Source: an uncultured Eisenbergiella sp. (GTDB lineage: Bacteria; Bacillota; Clostridia; Lachnospirales; Lachnospiraceae). From it: DNA of 64,000 nt. Position numbers and translations under genes: made by a program. The notes below the pieces were generated by a model that saw only the letters and a list, made by a program, of their open reading frames with translations, was not told where the DNA came from and ran no database searches. Positions within the stretch are counted from its first letter, which is position 1; each line of letters begins with the position of its first letter. Below, one piece after another: positions 1-8,885 of the stretch. Location of the stretch: NCBI GenBank assembly GCA_947627215.1, contig CANQVD010000004.1, positions 1 through 64,000 on the forward strand, read 5' to 3'.

Positions 1-7
1 CATAGAG

Positions 8-53
8 AAGATCCCTGCAAAGTCCATATTTATGGGCAGTGCAGGGATCTTTT
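8..53 (+). terminator. Hairpin, probable terminator of an upstream gene
   Basis: A perfect 12-base inverted repeat (AAGATCCCTGCA at 8-19, TGCAGGGATCTT at 40-51) encloses a 20-base loop and runs into a short T stretch. It probably ends a gene left of the window. Its right arm lies inside the first copy of the 39-base repeat, so repeat and hairpin are entangled. Confidence 0.5.
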
Positions 54-117
54 GACATTAAAACTGTAAAACATGGGGTGCAGGGATCTTTTGACATTAA
101 AACTGTAAAACATGGGG
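39..117. repeat. Two tandem copies of a 39-base unit
   Basis: The sequence from 39 to 77 is repeated from 78 to 116 without a mismatch. Each unit carries the right arm of the hairpin described at 8-53 and a TTTTGACATT string. The second copy has no left arm of its own, so it looks like a recent duplication of a terminator half. Confidence 0.85.
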
Positions 118-200
118 CTGGCATGTCATTTTGCCGGTTCTCTTTTTTTCTAAAATTTTTGAAAGCATCTCAATCAGTTCTTTCTGCCCTGCCCATGATA

Positions 201-209
201 TGTTATAAT
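201..209 (+). promoter_or_regulatory. Extended -10 promoter for the ferredoxin gene
   Basis: TGTTATAAT at 201-209 is a perfect extended -10 (TGn then TATAAT). The -35 position 17 bases upstream (TTTCTG, 181-186) is weak, which fits an extended -10 promoter. It lies about 55 bases before the GTG start at 263. Confidence 0.45.
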
Positions 210-262
210 ACTTGACGGGGAAAACCTGTTTTATTCAATTGAGAGTTGTAAGGGCGTAAGAT

Positions 263-1081
263 GTGAGAAAATATGTTCTGCCGGCGGTCATGCTGGCAAT
301 ATTTGAAACAGCAGCCGTCTCACTTTGGCTGACGAAAAATAATTTGTTTTATCTGCTTAATTTCAGCTATATTGGTATCTCGATTGCTTTGGGGATTTTC
401 CTGTACATACGGGAATATAAGTATGCCCGTCGGGTGACGCAACTGTTGGTCGGATGCTATATGCTGGTTTATCTCGGCTTAATATGCAATGAGAATATGC
501 AGATAGAGGGATTTTGGTACTACCTTTTCACGGGTGCTTTTGAAGCGGCAACGATACATTACGCCGTGGCGAAAATATTTGGCCCGCTGTTATTTGGGCG
601 GGGCTGGTGCGGTTATGCCTGCTGGACTGCGATGGTGCTGGATTTTTTGCCCTATAAACAGCCAGAGCAGCCCGGGAAAAAGCTGGGTTGGATACGTTAT
701 ATCACTTTTGCGCTGTCACTCGTTTTTGTGTCGGCTCTGTTTTTGGCACATACAGGCAATATGGCGCGGATCATGTTCTGGTCATTTATTATTGGGAATC
801 TGCTCTACTACGCCGTTGGCATTGCGCTCGCATTTTGTTTTCGGGATAACCGCGCTTTTTGCAAATACATCTGTCCCGTCACGGTGTTTTTGAAACCTAT
901 GAGTTATTATTCCCTGCTGCGGATAACGTGCGACAAAAGCAAGTGTATCTCATGCGGAAAATGCAAACGTATATGTCCTATGGAGGTCGATATAACGGAC
1001 AATTCCAGAAAGAGAGCAAATGGAACGGAGTGCATCCTCTGTCTGGAGTGTGTGAAAAGCTGTCCAAAGAAGGCATTGTGA
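263..1081 (+). CDS. NapH/CcoG-like membrane 4Fe-4S ferredoxin
   Basis: A membrane iron-sulfur protein that probably passes electrons between a membrane donor and a cytoplasmic or extracytoplasmic acceptor. The first 210 of 272 residues hold about five hydrophobic segments and the cysteine motifs GRGWCGYACW and CKYICPV, typical of the NapH/CcoG/RdxA group. The C-terminus has two ferredoxin motifs, CISCGKCKRICP and CILCLECVKSCP, for two 4Fe-4S clusters. The start is a GTG at 263; the ATG at 261 is out of frame and followed at once by a stop. No partner oxidoreductase lies beside it, so substrate and direction are unknown. The family is clear, the role is not. Confidence 0.8.
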   Translation: MRKYVLPAVMLAIFETAAVSLWLTKNNLFYLLNFSYIGISIALGIFLYIREYKYARRVTQLLVGCYMLVYLGLICNENMQIEGFWYYLFTGAFEAATIHYAVAKIFGPLLFGRGWCGYACWTAMVLDFLPYKQPEQPGKKLGWIRYITFALSLVFVSALFLAHTGNMARIMFWSFIIGNLLYYAVGIALAFCFRDNRAFCKYICPVTVFLKPMSYYSLLRITCDKSKCISCGKCKRICPMEVDITDNSRKRANGTECILCLECVKSCPKKAL

Positions 1082-1119
1082 AATTCCCGCCTGTGAGGAC
1101 ACACCTTCCTTTATCGGTC

Positions 1120-1139
1120 AGAGAAGTCCGTGCTTCTCT
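1120..1139 (+). other. Small intergenic hairpin
   Basis: A 7-base stem (AGAGAAG / CTTCTCT) closes a 6-base loop between the ferredoxin and the C26 peptidase. No T stretch follows, so it is unlikely to be a strong terminator. Confidence 0.3.
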
Positions 1140-1168
1140 GCGGACCGGGATTGTGAGATGAAAGAAAA

Positions 1169-1867
1169 ATGAGAAAAATAATTGGCATTATGCCGCTTTA
1201 TGATGATGAAAAAGAGAGCTACTGGATGCTGCCGGGATATATGAAAATGGTGGAGGCGGAAAAAGCGATACCGCTGATGCTTCCTCTGACATCCAATACA
1301 GAGGAACTGGAGTGTGTTTTTGAGATATGCGGCGGTTTTCTGCTGACCGGCGGACAGGATGTGTCTCCGTCTGTTTATCATGCCGAAAAGAAACCGTGGT
1401 GCGGTCCATGCTGCGAATTACGGGATGAAATGGAGCGATATATCTTAAAGAACGCCGTGGAGATGGATAAACCTGTTTTAGGCATCTGCCGGGGCATTCA
1501 ATTTATGAATGCCTGTTATGACGGAACCCTGTATCAGGATTTGGCAATCGAGCACAGCGGCGGGATCGACCATCATATGAAACCGCCATATAACAGGACG
1601 GCACATCAGGTCACCGTACGAAATGATACGCCGCTCTATGATATTCTGGGCAGGGAGCAAATGGGAGTAAACAGTTATCATCACCAGGCGATCAGAAAGC
1701 TGTCGCCCGCTTTTCGGGAGATGGCCGTTTCGGAAGATGGCTTGATTGAAGGTATATATATGCCGTCTCATAGGTTTATCGTCGGCGTTCAATGGCATCC
1801 CGAATTTTCCTACGATGTTGATGAAAACAGCAGGAAGCTGATAAATGCTTTTGTGGCTTCCGTTTAA
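1169..1867 (+). CDS. Gamma-glutamyl-GABA hydrolase-like peptidase (C26, PuuD family)
   Basis: A class I glutamine-amidotransferase fold peptidase of family C26, which splits gamma-glutamyl bonds such as that of gamma-glutamyl-GABA in putrescine breakdown. The nucleophile is Cys107 in GICRG, and the His-Glu pair is His210 and Glu212 in WHPEF. The 232-residue length is normal for the family. The Shine-Dalgarno is weak (AAAGAAAA). No putrescine genes are near, so the true gamma-glutamyl substrate cannot be read from context. It lies 87 bases after the ferredoxin and may share its transcript. Confidence 0.8.
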   Translation: MRKIIGIMPLYDDEKESYWMLPGYMKMVEAEKAIPLMLPLTSNTEELECVFEICGGFLLTGGQDVSPSVYHAEKKPWCGPCCELRDEMERYILKNAVEMDKPVLGICRGIQFMNACYDGTLYQDLAIEHSGGIDHHMKPPYNRTAHQVTVRNDTPLYDILGREQMGVNSYHHQAIRKLSPAFREMAVSEDGLIEGIYMPSHRFIVGVQWHPEFSYDVDENSRKLINAFVASV

Positions 1868-1894
1868 CAAAAACAGGAAATTTTAAAAAAGTGC

Positions 1895-1923
1895 TTGCAT
1901 TTCTTCTCAGAATGTAGTATGGT
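1895..1923 (+). promoter_or_regulatory. Promoter of tRNA-Glu
   Basis: TTGCAT (1895-1900) and TATGGT (1918-1923) are 17 bases apart, with an A/T-rich stretch just upstream. The -35 and upstream region are nearly identical to those of the rimP promoter at 2108. Confidence 0.65.
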
Positions 1924-1954
1924 TAATGAGTGCCGGTCATCCCGGTGCGGATAC

Positions 1955-2026
1955 GGCTGGTTGGTCAAGCGGTTAAGACGTCGCCCTCTCACGGCGAAAA
2001 CAGGGGTTCGATTCCCCTACCAGCTG
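1955..2026 (+). tRNA. tRNA-Glu (anticodon CTC)
   Basis: A 72-base cloverleaf. The acceptor arm is GGCTGGT / ACCAGCT (the first pair is G-U), the anticodon loop CTCTCAC places CTC, and the T arm is CAGGGGTTCGATTCCCCT. CCA is not encoded. It reads GAG, the glutamate codon favoured in this GC-rich window. It has its own promoter and terminator. Confidence 0.92.
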
Positions 2027-2036
2027 TTTTGCTTTT

Positions 2037-2064
2037 CCGTCAGCCCTGTGCTGACGGTTTTTTT
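2037..2064 (+). terminator. Terminator after tRNA-Glu
   Basis: CCGTCAGC / GCTGACGG forms an 8-base stem with a 5-base loop, followed by seven T. Confidence 0.9.
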
Positions 2065-2107
2065 GTTCCGCGGCGGAAATTGGCGGCCTTTATTTTAAAA
2101 ATAGTGC

Positions 2108-2136
2108 TTGCATTGCGGAAAAAAGTGTGGTAGAGT
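2108..2136 (+). promoter_or_regulatory. Promoter of the rimP-infB operon
   Basis: TTGCAT (2108-2113) and TAGAGT (2131-2136) have a 17-base spacer. The region from about 2092 to 2114 matches that before the tRNA-Glu promoter with a single one-base gap, suggesting a promoter duplication or shared control. Confidence 0.6.
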
Positions 2137-2162
2137 AACTAGGATGATATGGTGGTATGCAG

Positions 2163-2189
2163 TAAGAGTGGGTTGACGACCCACTCTTA
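2163..2189 (+). promoter_or_regulatory. Leader hairpin before rimP
   Basis: A perfect 11-base stem (AAGAGTGGGT / ACCCACTCTT plus a closing T-A pair) with the loop TGACG sits about 75 bases upstream of rimP. Only a weak T-rich stretch (ATTTGTT) follows, so it could be a partial attenuator, an RNA-stability element or a protein-binding site of this leader. Confidence 0.55.
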
Positions 2190-2262
2190 TTTGTTAGGGA
2201 GGCCCCGGCTGGGGCGGCGTTCCTGAAGCGGCCGCCGGAAATCGCATGAGGAAGGTGGATCA

Positions 2263-2727
2263 ATGTCGAGAAAAGAGACATACGAGACGCGGACGGAGGC
2301 CCTTCTGCTTCCCATCGCGGCGCAGAACGGCGTGGAGATCTATGACGTGGAGTATGTGAAGGAAGGCAGCGACTGGTATCTGCGCGCCTATATTGACAGG
2401 GCAGGCGGCGTGAACATCGGAGACTGCGAGGCGGTGAGCCGTGCGCTTTCGGATGCGCTGGACCGGGAGGATTTCATCGAGGACGCCTATATCCTCGAAG
2501 TGAGCTCTCCGGGGCTGGGCAGGACGCTGAAGAAGGACAGACATCTGGAAAAGAGCCTGGGGGAGGAAGTGGAGATCAGGCTGTATAAGCCCCGGGAGAA
2601 GCGAAAGGAATTTTCCGGCATCCTGAAGGGCTATACGGCGGAGGATATCGTCATAGAGGAAAACGGACAGGAAATGACCTTTGCCAGAAAGGAGATCGCG
2701 CTGATCAGGCTGGCACTGGACTTTTAG
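2263..2727 (+). CDS. rimP: Ribosome maturation factor RimP
   Basis: RimP assists assembly of the 30S subunit. The 154-residue protein has the family's usual length and two-domain plan: an N-terminal alpha-beta domain (about 1-85, with the motif VSSPGLGRTL just after it) and a C-terminal SH3-like barrel. It is the first gene of the operon that goes on to nusA, as in most Firmicutes, where it is known as ylxS. The ATG at 2263 follows AGGAAGG. The leader hairpin upstream may control the whole operon. Confidence 0.95.
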   Translation: MSRKETYETRTEALLLPIAAQNGVEIYDVEYVKEGSDWYLRAYIDRAGGVNIGDCEAVSRALSDALDREDFIEDAYILEVSSPGLGRTLKKDRHLEKSLGEEVEIRLYKPREKRKEFSGILKGYTAEDIVIEENGQEMTFARKEIALIRLALDF

Positions 2728-2807
2728 GGGCATGGGCGGGACGCCGGAAGCTCCCGCACGGCTTGAAAAGCCGATCAAGCCGCTTCGGCGGCAGAATGGA
2801 GGATGAG

Positions 2808-4010
2808 ATGAACAAGGAGTTAAAAGAGGCACTGGATATTCTGGAGAAGGAGAAGGAGATCAGCAAGGACACGCTGTTCGAAGCGATCGAGAACTCTCTG
2901 ATCACGGCCTGCAGACAGCATTTCGGCAAGGCGGACAATGTGAAGGTGGAGATCGACCGGGAAACCTGTGACTTTTTGTGCTACGCGGAAAAAGAAGTGG
3001 TGGAGACAGAAGAGGATGTAGAGGATCCCGTCCTGCAGATTTCTCTGGAAAAGGCCAGGGAGATTTTCAAGGAGGCGGAAGTGGGACAGATCGTCCATGT
3101 GGAAATCAAATCGAAGGAATTCGGCCGGATCGCCACGCAGAATGCGAAAAACGTGATCCTGCAGAAAATCCGGGAGGAAGAGCGCAGCGTAGTTTATAAC
3201 CAGTATTTTGAAAAAGAGAAGGATATCATGACCGGCGTGGTGCAGCGGTATCTGGGACGCAACATCAGCATCAATTTGGGCAAGGCGGACGCGCTGCTCA
3301 ATGAGAACGAGCAGGTCAAGAGCGAGGTGTTCAAGCCTACGGAACGGATCAAGGTATATATTCTGGAGGTGAAGAATACGCCGAAAGGTCCCCGCATCCT
3401 GGTGAGCCGTACGCATCCGGAGCTTGTGAAGCGGCTGTTTGAAGCGGAGGTGACGGAGATCCGGGACGGCACGGTGGAGATCAAAAGCATTGCCAGAGAG
3501 CCGGGCAGCAGGACCAAGATCGCGGTCTGGTCCCACAATCCCAACGTGGACGCGGTGGGCGCCTGCGTGGGCGTCAACGGTTCCAGGGTCAATGCCATCG
3601 TGGATGAGCTGCGGGGAGAGAAGATCGACATCGTAAACTGGGATGAGAATCCCGGCAACCTGATCCAGAACGCCCTTTCCCCGGCCAAGATCGTGACGGT
3701 GTTCGCCGATCCGGAGGAACGCACGGCCAAGGTCGTGGTGCCGGATTATCAGCTTTCTCTCGCCATCGGCAAGGAAGGGCAGAACGCCCGTCTGGCGGCC
3801 CGGCTGACGGGGTACAAGATCGACATCAAGAGCGAAACGCAGGCCAAGGACGCGCCCGGCTTCCGGTATGAGGACTATCTGGACGATTACGAGGACGAGG
3901 AGTACGACGGCGACTACGACGAGGATTACGAAGAGTACGAGGGCGATTATGAGGAGCCGTATCCGGAGGATGCGGAATCCTATGACGATGCCGGAGACAG
4001 TCAGGAATAA
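2808..4010 (+). CDS. nusA: Transcription termination/antitermination factor NusA
   Basis: NusA binds RNA polymerase and nascent RNA and influences pausing, termination and antitermination. The 400 residues hold the N-terminal polymerase-binding domain (about 1-130), an S1 domain (about 135-200) and two KH domains (about 230-345, including the motif AIGKEGQNARLAA). From about residue 354 the protein ends in an Asp/Glu/Tyr-rich tail with repeated D-Y-E steps, which is not part of the core Firmicute protein. The start is set at the ATG at 2808 because GGAGG at 2798-2802 precedes it; an in-frame ATG lies at 2796 and TTG codons further upstream. Confidence 0.96.
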   Translation: MNKELKEALDILEKEKEISKDTLFEAIENSLITACRQHFGKADNVKVEIDRETCDFLCYAEKEVVETEEDVEDPVLQISLEKAREIFKEAEVGQIVHVEIKSKEFGRIATQNAKNVILQKIREEERSVVYNQYFEKEKDIMTGVVQRYLGRNISINLGKADALLNENEQVKSEVFKPTERIKVYILEVKNTPKGPRILVSRTHPELVKRLFEAEVTEIRDGTVEIKSIAREPGSRTKIAVWSHNPNVDAVGACVGVNGSRVNAIVDELRGEKIDIVNWDENPGNLIQNALSPAKIVTVFADPEERTAKVVVPDYQLSLAIGKEGQNARLAARLTGYKIDIKSETQAKDAPGFRYEDYLDDYEDEEYDGDYDEDYEEYEGDYEEPYPEDAESYDDAGDSQE

Positions 4011-4022
4011 AGGCGGTTTGCG

Positions 4023-4295
4023 ATGAATAAAAAGGTTCCCATGAGACAGTGCGTCGGCTGCGGCGAAATGAAGGGCAAACGGGAAATGATGCGGGTGCTC
4101 AGAACGCCGGAGGGAGACATTGTCCTGGATACGACGGGAAAGAAAAACGGCAGGGGCGCGTATCTGTGCAAGGATCCGGACTGTCTGAAAAAGGCGGAAA
4201 AGAACAGGGGACTGGAACGTTCCTTCAAAATAAAAAATCCGGAAGAGGTTTACAGGAATCTGGAGAGGGAGTTTGGAGAGAGTGAGACCGAATAA
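4023..4295 (+). CDS. rnpM: YlxR/RnpM RNA-binding protein
   Basis: A 90-residue YlxR-family protein. The hallmark CVGCGEMKGKREMMRV (cysteines near residues 9 and 12) and the later KNGRGAYLC motif are intact. In Bacillus and Clostridia the family binds RNase P RNA and modulates it, hence the name RnpM. It follows nusA by 12 bases and overlaps the next gene, so it is translated from the rimP-infB transcript. Confidence 0.92.
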   Translation: MNKKVPMRQCVGCGEMKGKREMMRVLRTPEGDIVLDTTGKKNGRGAYLCKDPDCLKKAEKNRGLERSFKIKNPEEVYRNLEREFGESETE

Positions 4296-4623
4296 AGTAT
4301 TTTCTCTGTTGGGACTTGCGACAAAGGCGTCCAAAACGGCCAGCGGCGAATTCATGACGGAGAAGGCCGTGAAATCCGGCAAGGCCCGTCTGGTGATCGT
4401 AGGAGCCGACGCATCGGGGAATACGAAAAAGAACTTCCGTGATATGTGCGGGTTTTACCGGGTGCCGTATTTTGAATACGGGTCAAAGGAAGAACTGGGG
4501 CACGCGATGGGAAAGGAAATGCGGGCTTCACTCGCGGTAACGGACAGCGGGTTTGCGAAAAGCATACGGTCGTGTCTGGAAGAAGCTGTGAATGAGACGG
4601 AGGTAGCTGTATGGCGAAAATAA
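4282..4623 (+). CDS. ylxQ: L7Ae-family RNA-binding protein YlxQ
   Basis: A small L7Ae/L30e/S12e-fold protein, the usual neighbour of YlxR and IF-2. It probably binds kink-turn RNA; the cellular target is not established. The core has the family's [10 protein letters not shown] start and the [10 protein letters not shown] segment. The gene overlaps rnpM by 14 bases and infB by 13. The start is uncertain: GTG at 4282 is preferred, but an in-frame TTG at 4273 would add three residues. Confidence 0.85.
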   Translation: MRPNKVFSLLGLATKASKTASGEFMTEKAVKSGKARLVIVGADASGNTKKNFRDMCGFYRVPYFEYGSKEELGHAMGKEMRASLAVTDSGFAKSIRSCLEEAVNETEVAVWRK

Positions 4624-7600
4624 AGGTACATGAGCTCGCAAAGGAGCTGGATATAAAAAGCAGGGATATACTCTCTTTTCTGCAGGAAAAGGGAGTAGAG
4701 GTCAAGGCCGCGCAGAGTTCCATCGAGGGTGAAGCGGTGGAATGGGTGAAGCGGAGGTTTTCCGGCGGGCCTGACAAAACGGAAGAAAGGAAGACAGTGA
4801 GCGTGGCTGCAGAGACGGTGACGGAGAAGGAACCCCTGAAAACAGCAGAAAAACCCCGGAAAGCGGAAGAAAGCGGAACGGCATCCCGGGAGAGCGGCGC
4901 TGACAGAGCGAAGGAAGGAAAGACGGCACAGAACAGGGCGGCGGCCCCGAACGGAGGGGATGCGCGTCCGGCGGCCGGGGCAAAGGAGCAGTCCGCTGTC
5001 GGGGAGTCGGCGCGCGGGACCGCGAAGGAAGGCGTGCGCATGGCCTCCGGAGAGGGAGAAGGGGCGCGTACGGCCCAGAGCGGCGATCAGGGAAGCGCGC
5101 CTGTCCGCGGTTCGCAGAATGCGACGGGCAGCGTTTCCGGCGCGGCGGGGAAACCGGCCCAGAGTGCGGACAGAAGGTCGGCCCAGGGCGCTGCCGGAAA
5201 ATCCGGTCAGGGCGCGGCAGGGAAAACGGCCCAGGGTGCGGACAGAAGGCCGGTCCAGGGCGCGGCAGGAAAGCCCGCCCAGGGTGCGGCGGGCCGGGAT
5301 GCACAGGGAAGGCCGGTGAAGAAGGCCAGAACGATCATCGTGCTCAACAATCCGCAGAACAGCCGCATGAAGAACCAGGGCGCCGGGAATCCTGTCAGAA
5401 GGGACGGCCAGAACAGGCCCGCTCCCGGCAGAGGAAACGACGGCAGAGGGAGCGGCCCCGTCCGGAGCGGGGATGGGCGCGGCGACAGCCGGTCCGGCAG
5501 CCGCCAGGGCGGTTATCCGGGACAGAACCGGGGCGCGAATACCGTCCGGACAGAGAACAGACCGCTGATCCGTCCGCTGACCAAGCCTTCCCAGCCCGTC
5601 ATGCCGGATGAAACGCTTCTGCGCATGGAGCGCGCCGCAAAGGAAGCGGAGCAGAAGGCTGCGGCGGCGGCCCAGCGCGCCGCGAGAGAAGCGGAGATCG
5701 AGGCGCAGAGAAAAGCCGACAATGAGGCGCGGCTGGAGCGCATCGAACGCGCGGAGAGGACGGAAGGCCTTGCCGGGCCGTCCGCACAGGCGGAGCGTGT
5801 CGGTCAGGATGGCCGCGCGGAGCGCATAGACAGTGCGGCGCGCGACGGCCAGAACGGGCGCACGGATGCCGCGGAGCGCATCGGTCAGGACGGCCGCATG
5901 GCGCGCGCGGACAGAGCGGAACGCGCCGGAGTGGGCCAGCCGGAGCGCACAGACAGAGCGGGACGCGCGGAGCGTCCGGAGCGGGGAGAACGTTCTGACC
6001 GGATGGGCAGGGATGCCGCGTCCGGGGGCTACAGAGGAGACAGACAGCCCGGCCAGTACGGTCAGGGCAGGGATCAGAGACAGGGCGACCGGGGCAGAGA
6101 CCGCGTGCGGGACGCTGCCCGGGGCGATCAGAGATATGGCGGCGCGGGCCGGAGCGACCAGAGGACCGGCGAGCGGACGGGCGGTTTTGCCCGCAGCGAC
6201 GGGAGAAGGGATGACCGCGGTGGGATGCGCGCCGGTCAGGAAAGGATGCAGGGCAATGGACCGAGAAGAGAACAGGGCCAGCAGAACCGTCCTGGTTTTA
6301 ACGGCGGTGCAAGGGATAATCAGGGCTATAATCGCGGCACAGGCTCTGCGCGCCCTGGTGCAGGCGGCGGCCGCCCTGGGCAAAATAGCGGACGCCCTCA
6401 GTCAGGCGATGGACGGACGGACAATCGATTCAGAAAGTCGGCGCCGTCTAAAGGCTTTGCGCCGGAGCCTCCGGCAAAGGACACGGAGAAGCGCAGGGAC
6501 GACAGGCGCTTAAGCCAGCAGGAGCGGGATAAAAAGTCCAGGAGAGACGCCATTTACGAGGACGACAGCGCGGCCAGGTTAAAGGGCAGGAATAAGGCCG
6601 GCCGGTTCATCAAACCGGAGGTCAGGCCGGCTGAACCGGAGGAAGCCATCAAGGTGATCACCATTCCGGAGACCATCACCATCAAGGATCTGGCGGACAA
6701 GATGAAGCTGCAGCCCGCGGCCATCGTCAAGAAGCTGTTCCTGGAGGGTAAGATCGTTACCGTCAATCAGGAGATTTCCTTTGAGGATGCGGAGAGCATC
6801 GCCATCGAGCACGACATCATCTGCGAAAAAGAGGTCAAGGTCGATGTGATCGAGGAACTGCTGAAGGAGGACGAAGAGCGGGAAGAGGATATGATAACCA
6901 GACCGCCTGTCATCTGCGTGATGGGTCACGTGGACCACGGCAAGACCTCCCTGCTGGACGCGATCCGCAAGACCAATGTGACGGATAAGGAGGCGGGCGG
7001 CATCACCCAGCATATCGGCGCCTATACGGTGCAGATCAACGGGCAGAGCATCACGTTTCTGGATACGCCCGGCCATGAGGCCTTTACCGCCATGCGTATG
7101 CGCGGCGCCAACTCCACGGATATAGCGGTGCTGGTGGTGGCGGCGGATGACGGCGTGATGCCGCAGACCGTGGAGGCCATCAACCATGCGAAGGCGGCCG
7201 GCATCGAGATCATCGTGGCCGTCAATAAGATCGATAAGCCCAACGCCAATGTGGACCGGGTGAAGCAGGAGCTGACGGAATACGGGCTCGTGGCCGAGGA
7301 CTGGGGCGGCAGCACGGTATTTGCGCCGGTGTCCGCCAAGACGGGCGAGGGCCTGCAGAACCTGCTGGAGATGATCCTTCTGACCGCGGAGGTGCTGGAG
7401 CTGAAGGCGAATCCCAACCGCAGGGCCAGAGGTATCGTCATCGAGGCTGAGCTGGATAAGGGCAGAGGCCCGGTGGCCAGGGTGCTGGTGCAGAAGGGAA
7501 CGCTCCGCGTGGGCGATTTCGTTTCCGCAGGTTCCTCCAGCGGCAAGGTCCGCGCCATGATCGACGACAAGGGAAAACGGGTGAAGGAGGCCACGCCTTC

Positions 7601-8399
7601 CACGCCGGTGGAGATCCTGGGGCTTTCCGATGTGCCGGACGCGGGCGATGTGTTCCTGGCCCATGAGAGCGATAAGGAGGCCAAATCCTACGCGGCGGCC
7701 TTCATTGACCAGAATAAGGAAAAGAAACTCGAGGAGACCAAGTCCAGGATGTCGCTGGACGATCTGTTCAACCAGATCAGGGAGGGCAACCTCAAGGAGC
7801 TGAACCTGATCGTCAAGGCGGACGTGCAGGGCAGCGTGGAGGCGGTGAAGCAGAGCCTGACCAAGCTGTCCAACGAGGAAGTGGTGGTGAAGTGCATCCA
7901 CGGCGGCGTGGGCGCCATCAACGAGTCCGACGTCACGCTGGCCAGCGCGTCCAACGCCATCATCATCGGCTTCAACGTGCGCCCGGATGCGACGGCCAAG
8001 GCTACCGCGGAAGCGGAAAATGTGGATATCCGTCTCTACAGGGTCATCTATCAGGCGATAGAGGATATCGAAGCGGCCATGAAGGGCATGCTGGATCCGA
8101 TATACGAGGAAAAGGTCATCGGCCATGCGGAGGTTCGTCAGATCTTCCGGGCGTCCAACATCGGCAACATCGCCGGCGCCTATGTGCTGGACGGCGTGTT
8201 CCAGAGGGGCTGCAGGATCCGCATCAGCAGGGAAGGCACTCAGATCTACGAGGGAAGCCTCGCCTCCCTGAAGCGCTTCAAGGATGATGTGAAGGAAGTG
8301 CGCGCCGGCTTTGAATGCGGTCTGGTGTTTGAGGGCTTCGACAAGATGCAGGAGCTGGATATCATAGAAGCGTATGTCATGGTGGAGGTGCCCCGCTGA
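4611..8399 (+). CDS. infB: Translation initiation factor IF-2 with giant N-terminal spacer
   Basis: IF-2 is the GTPase that brings initiator tRNA to the ribosome. Of 1262 residues, 1-53 form a first IF2_N domain and about 680-745 a second. The GTPase domain starts at Gly772 (GHVDHGKTS), followed by DTPGHEAF and NKID, domain II and the C-terminal fMet-tRNA-binding domain. Residues about 54-680 are a low-complexity spacer rich in Gly, Arg, Ala, Gln and Asp, with short repeats such as QGAAGK, GADRR and GQDGR. This makes the protein several hundred residues longer than the Bacillus subtilis form (about 716). The core is complete, so the gene should be functional. It overlaps ylxQ by 13 bases. Confidence 0.97.
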   Translation: MAKIKVHELAKELDIKSRDILSFLQEKGVEVKAAQSSIEGEAVEWVKRRFSGGPDKTEERKTVSVAAETVTEKEPLKTAEKPRKAEESGTASRESGADRAKEGKTAQNRAAAPNGGDARPAAGAKEQSAVGESARGTAKEGVRMASGEGEGARTAQSGDQGSAPVRGSQNATGSVSGAAGKPAQSADRRSAQGAAGKSGQGAAGKTAQGADRRPVQGAAGKPAQGAAGRDAQGRPVKKARTIIVLNNPQNSRMKNQGAGNPVRRDGQNRPAPGRGNDGRGSGPVRSGDGRGDSRSGSRQGGYPGQNRGANTVRTENRPLIRPLTKPSQPVMPDETLLRMERAAKEAEQKAAAAAQRAAREAEIEAQRKADNEARLERIERAERTEGLAGPSAQAERVGQDGRAERIDSAARDGQNGRTDAAERIGQDGRMARADRAERAGVGQPERTDRAGRAERPERGERSDRMGRDAASGGYRGDRQPGQYGQGRDQRQGDRGRDRVRDAARGDQRYGGAGRSDQRTGERTGGFARSDGRRDDRGGMRAGQERMQGNGPRREQGQQNRPGFNGGARDNQGYNRGTGSARPGAGGGRPGQNSGRPQSGDGRTDNRFRKSAPSKGFAPEPPAKDTEKRRDDRRLSQQERDKKSRRDAIYEDDSAARLKGRNKAGRFIKPEVRPAEPEEAIKVITIPETITIKDLADKMKLQPAAIVKKLFLEGKIVTVNQEISFEDAESIAIEHDIICEKEVKVDVIEELLKEDEEREEDMITRPPVICVMGHVDHGKTSLLDAIRKTNVTDKEAGGITQHIGAYTVQINGQSITFLDTPGHEAFTAMRMRGANSTDIAVLVVAADDGVMPQTVEAINHAKAAGIEIIVAVNKIDKPNANVDRVKQELTEYGLVAEDWGGSTVFAPVSAKTGEGLQNLLEMILLTAEVLELKANPNRRARGIVIEAELDKGRGPVARVLVQKGTLRVGDFVSAGSSSGKVRAMIDDKGKRVKEATPSTPVEILGLSDVPDAGDVFLAHESDKEAKSYAAAFIDQNKEKKLEETKSRMSLDDLFNQIREGNLKELNLIVKADVQGSVEAVKQSLTKLSNEEVVVKCIHGGVGAINESDVTLASASNAIIIGFNVRPDATAKATAEAENVDIRLYRVIYQAIEDIEAAMKGMLDPIYEEKVIGHAEVRQIFRASNIGNIAGAYVLDGVFQRGCRIRISREGTQIYEGSLASLKRFKDDVKEVRAGFECGLVFEGFDKMQELDIIEAYVMVEVPR

Positions 8400-8454
8400 C
8401 GGCTCCGGCCGTCCGCGGTCTTCCACCAGACGGAGCGGAAAGGCATTTGACGGC

Positions 8455-8847
8455 ATGAGAAAAAACAGTGTAAAATTGAACAGGATCAACGGCGAGGTGC
8501 AGCGCGTGATGGCGGAGGTGATCCGGGCGGAGATCAAGGACCCCCGGATCGCCCCCATGACCAGCGTGACGTCGGTGGAGGTCGCGCCGGACCTGAAAAC
8601 CTGTAAGGCATATATCAGCGTGCTGGGCGATGAGGAAGCCCGGAAGGCCACGCTGGAGGGCCTGAACAGCGCGGTGGGATTCCTGCGGGCTCAGATCGCG
8701 AAAAAGGTCAATCTGCGCATTACGCCCGAGATCCGTTTTATTCCGGATTCCTCCATCGCCTATGGCGTGGACATGTCCCGGCGGATCGACGAGGTCATGA
8801 ACGACCAGCGGGCCAGAAGCCGGGAGCGCGACGGGGAGGAAACGTGA
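8455..8847 (+). CDS. rbfA: Ribosome-binding factor A
   Basis: RbfA is a KH-fold protein needed for late 30S maturation and 16S rRNA 5' processing. The 130-residue protein begins MRKNSVKLNRINGEVQ and has the family segments IKDPRIAP, VAPDLKTCKAYISV and LRITPEIRF. The ATG at 8455 is chosen; the reading frame is open upstream into infB but shows no homology there. It follows infB by 55 bases in the same operon. Confidence 0.95.
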   Translation: MRKNSVKLNRINGEVQRVMAEVIRAEIKDPRIAPMTSVTSVEVAPDLKTCKAYISVLGDEEARKATLEGLNSAVGFLRAQIAKKVNLRITPEIRFIPDSSIAYGVDMSRRIDEVMNDQRARSRERDGEET

Positions 8848-8885
8848 GGCGGCCCTGACCGGGGCCGTGATAGGCGGGAGTGTAT

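Noticed and set aside
4455-6383. 642-residue open frame on the minus strand opposite infB
   Set aside because: It mirrors the low-complexity IF-2 spacer and consists of Ala, Arg, Pro and Ser repeats.
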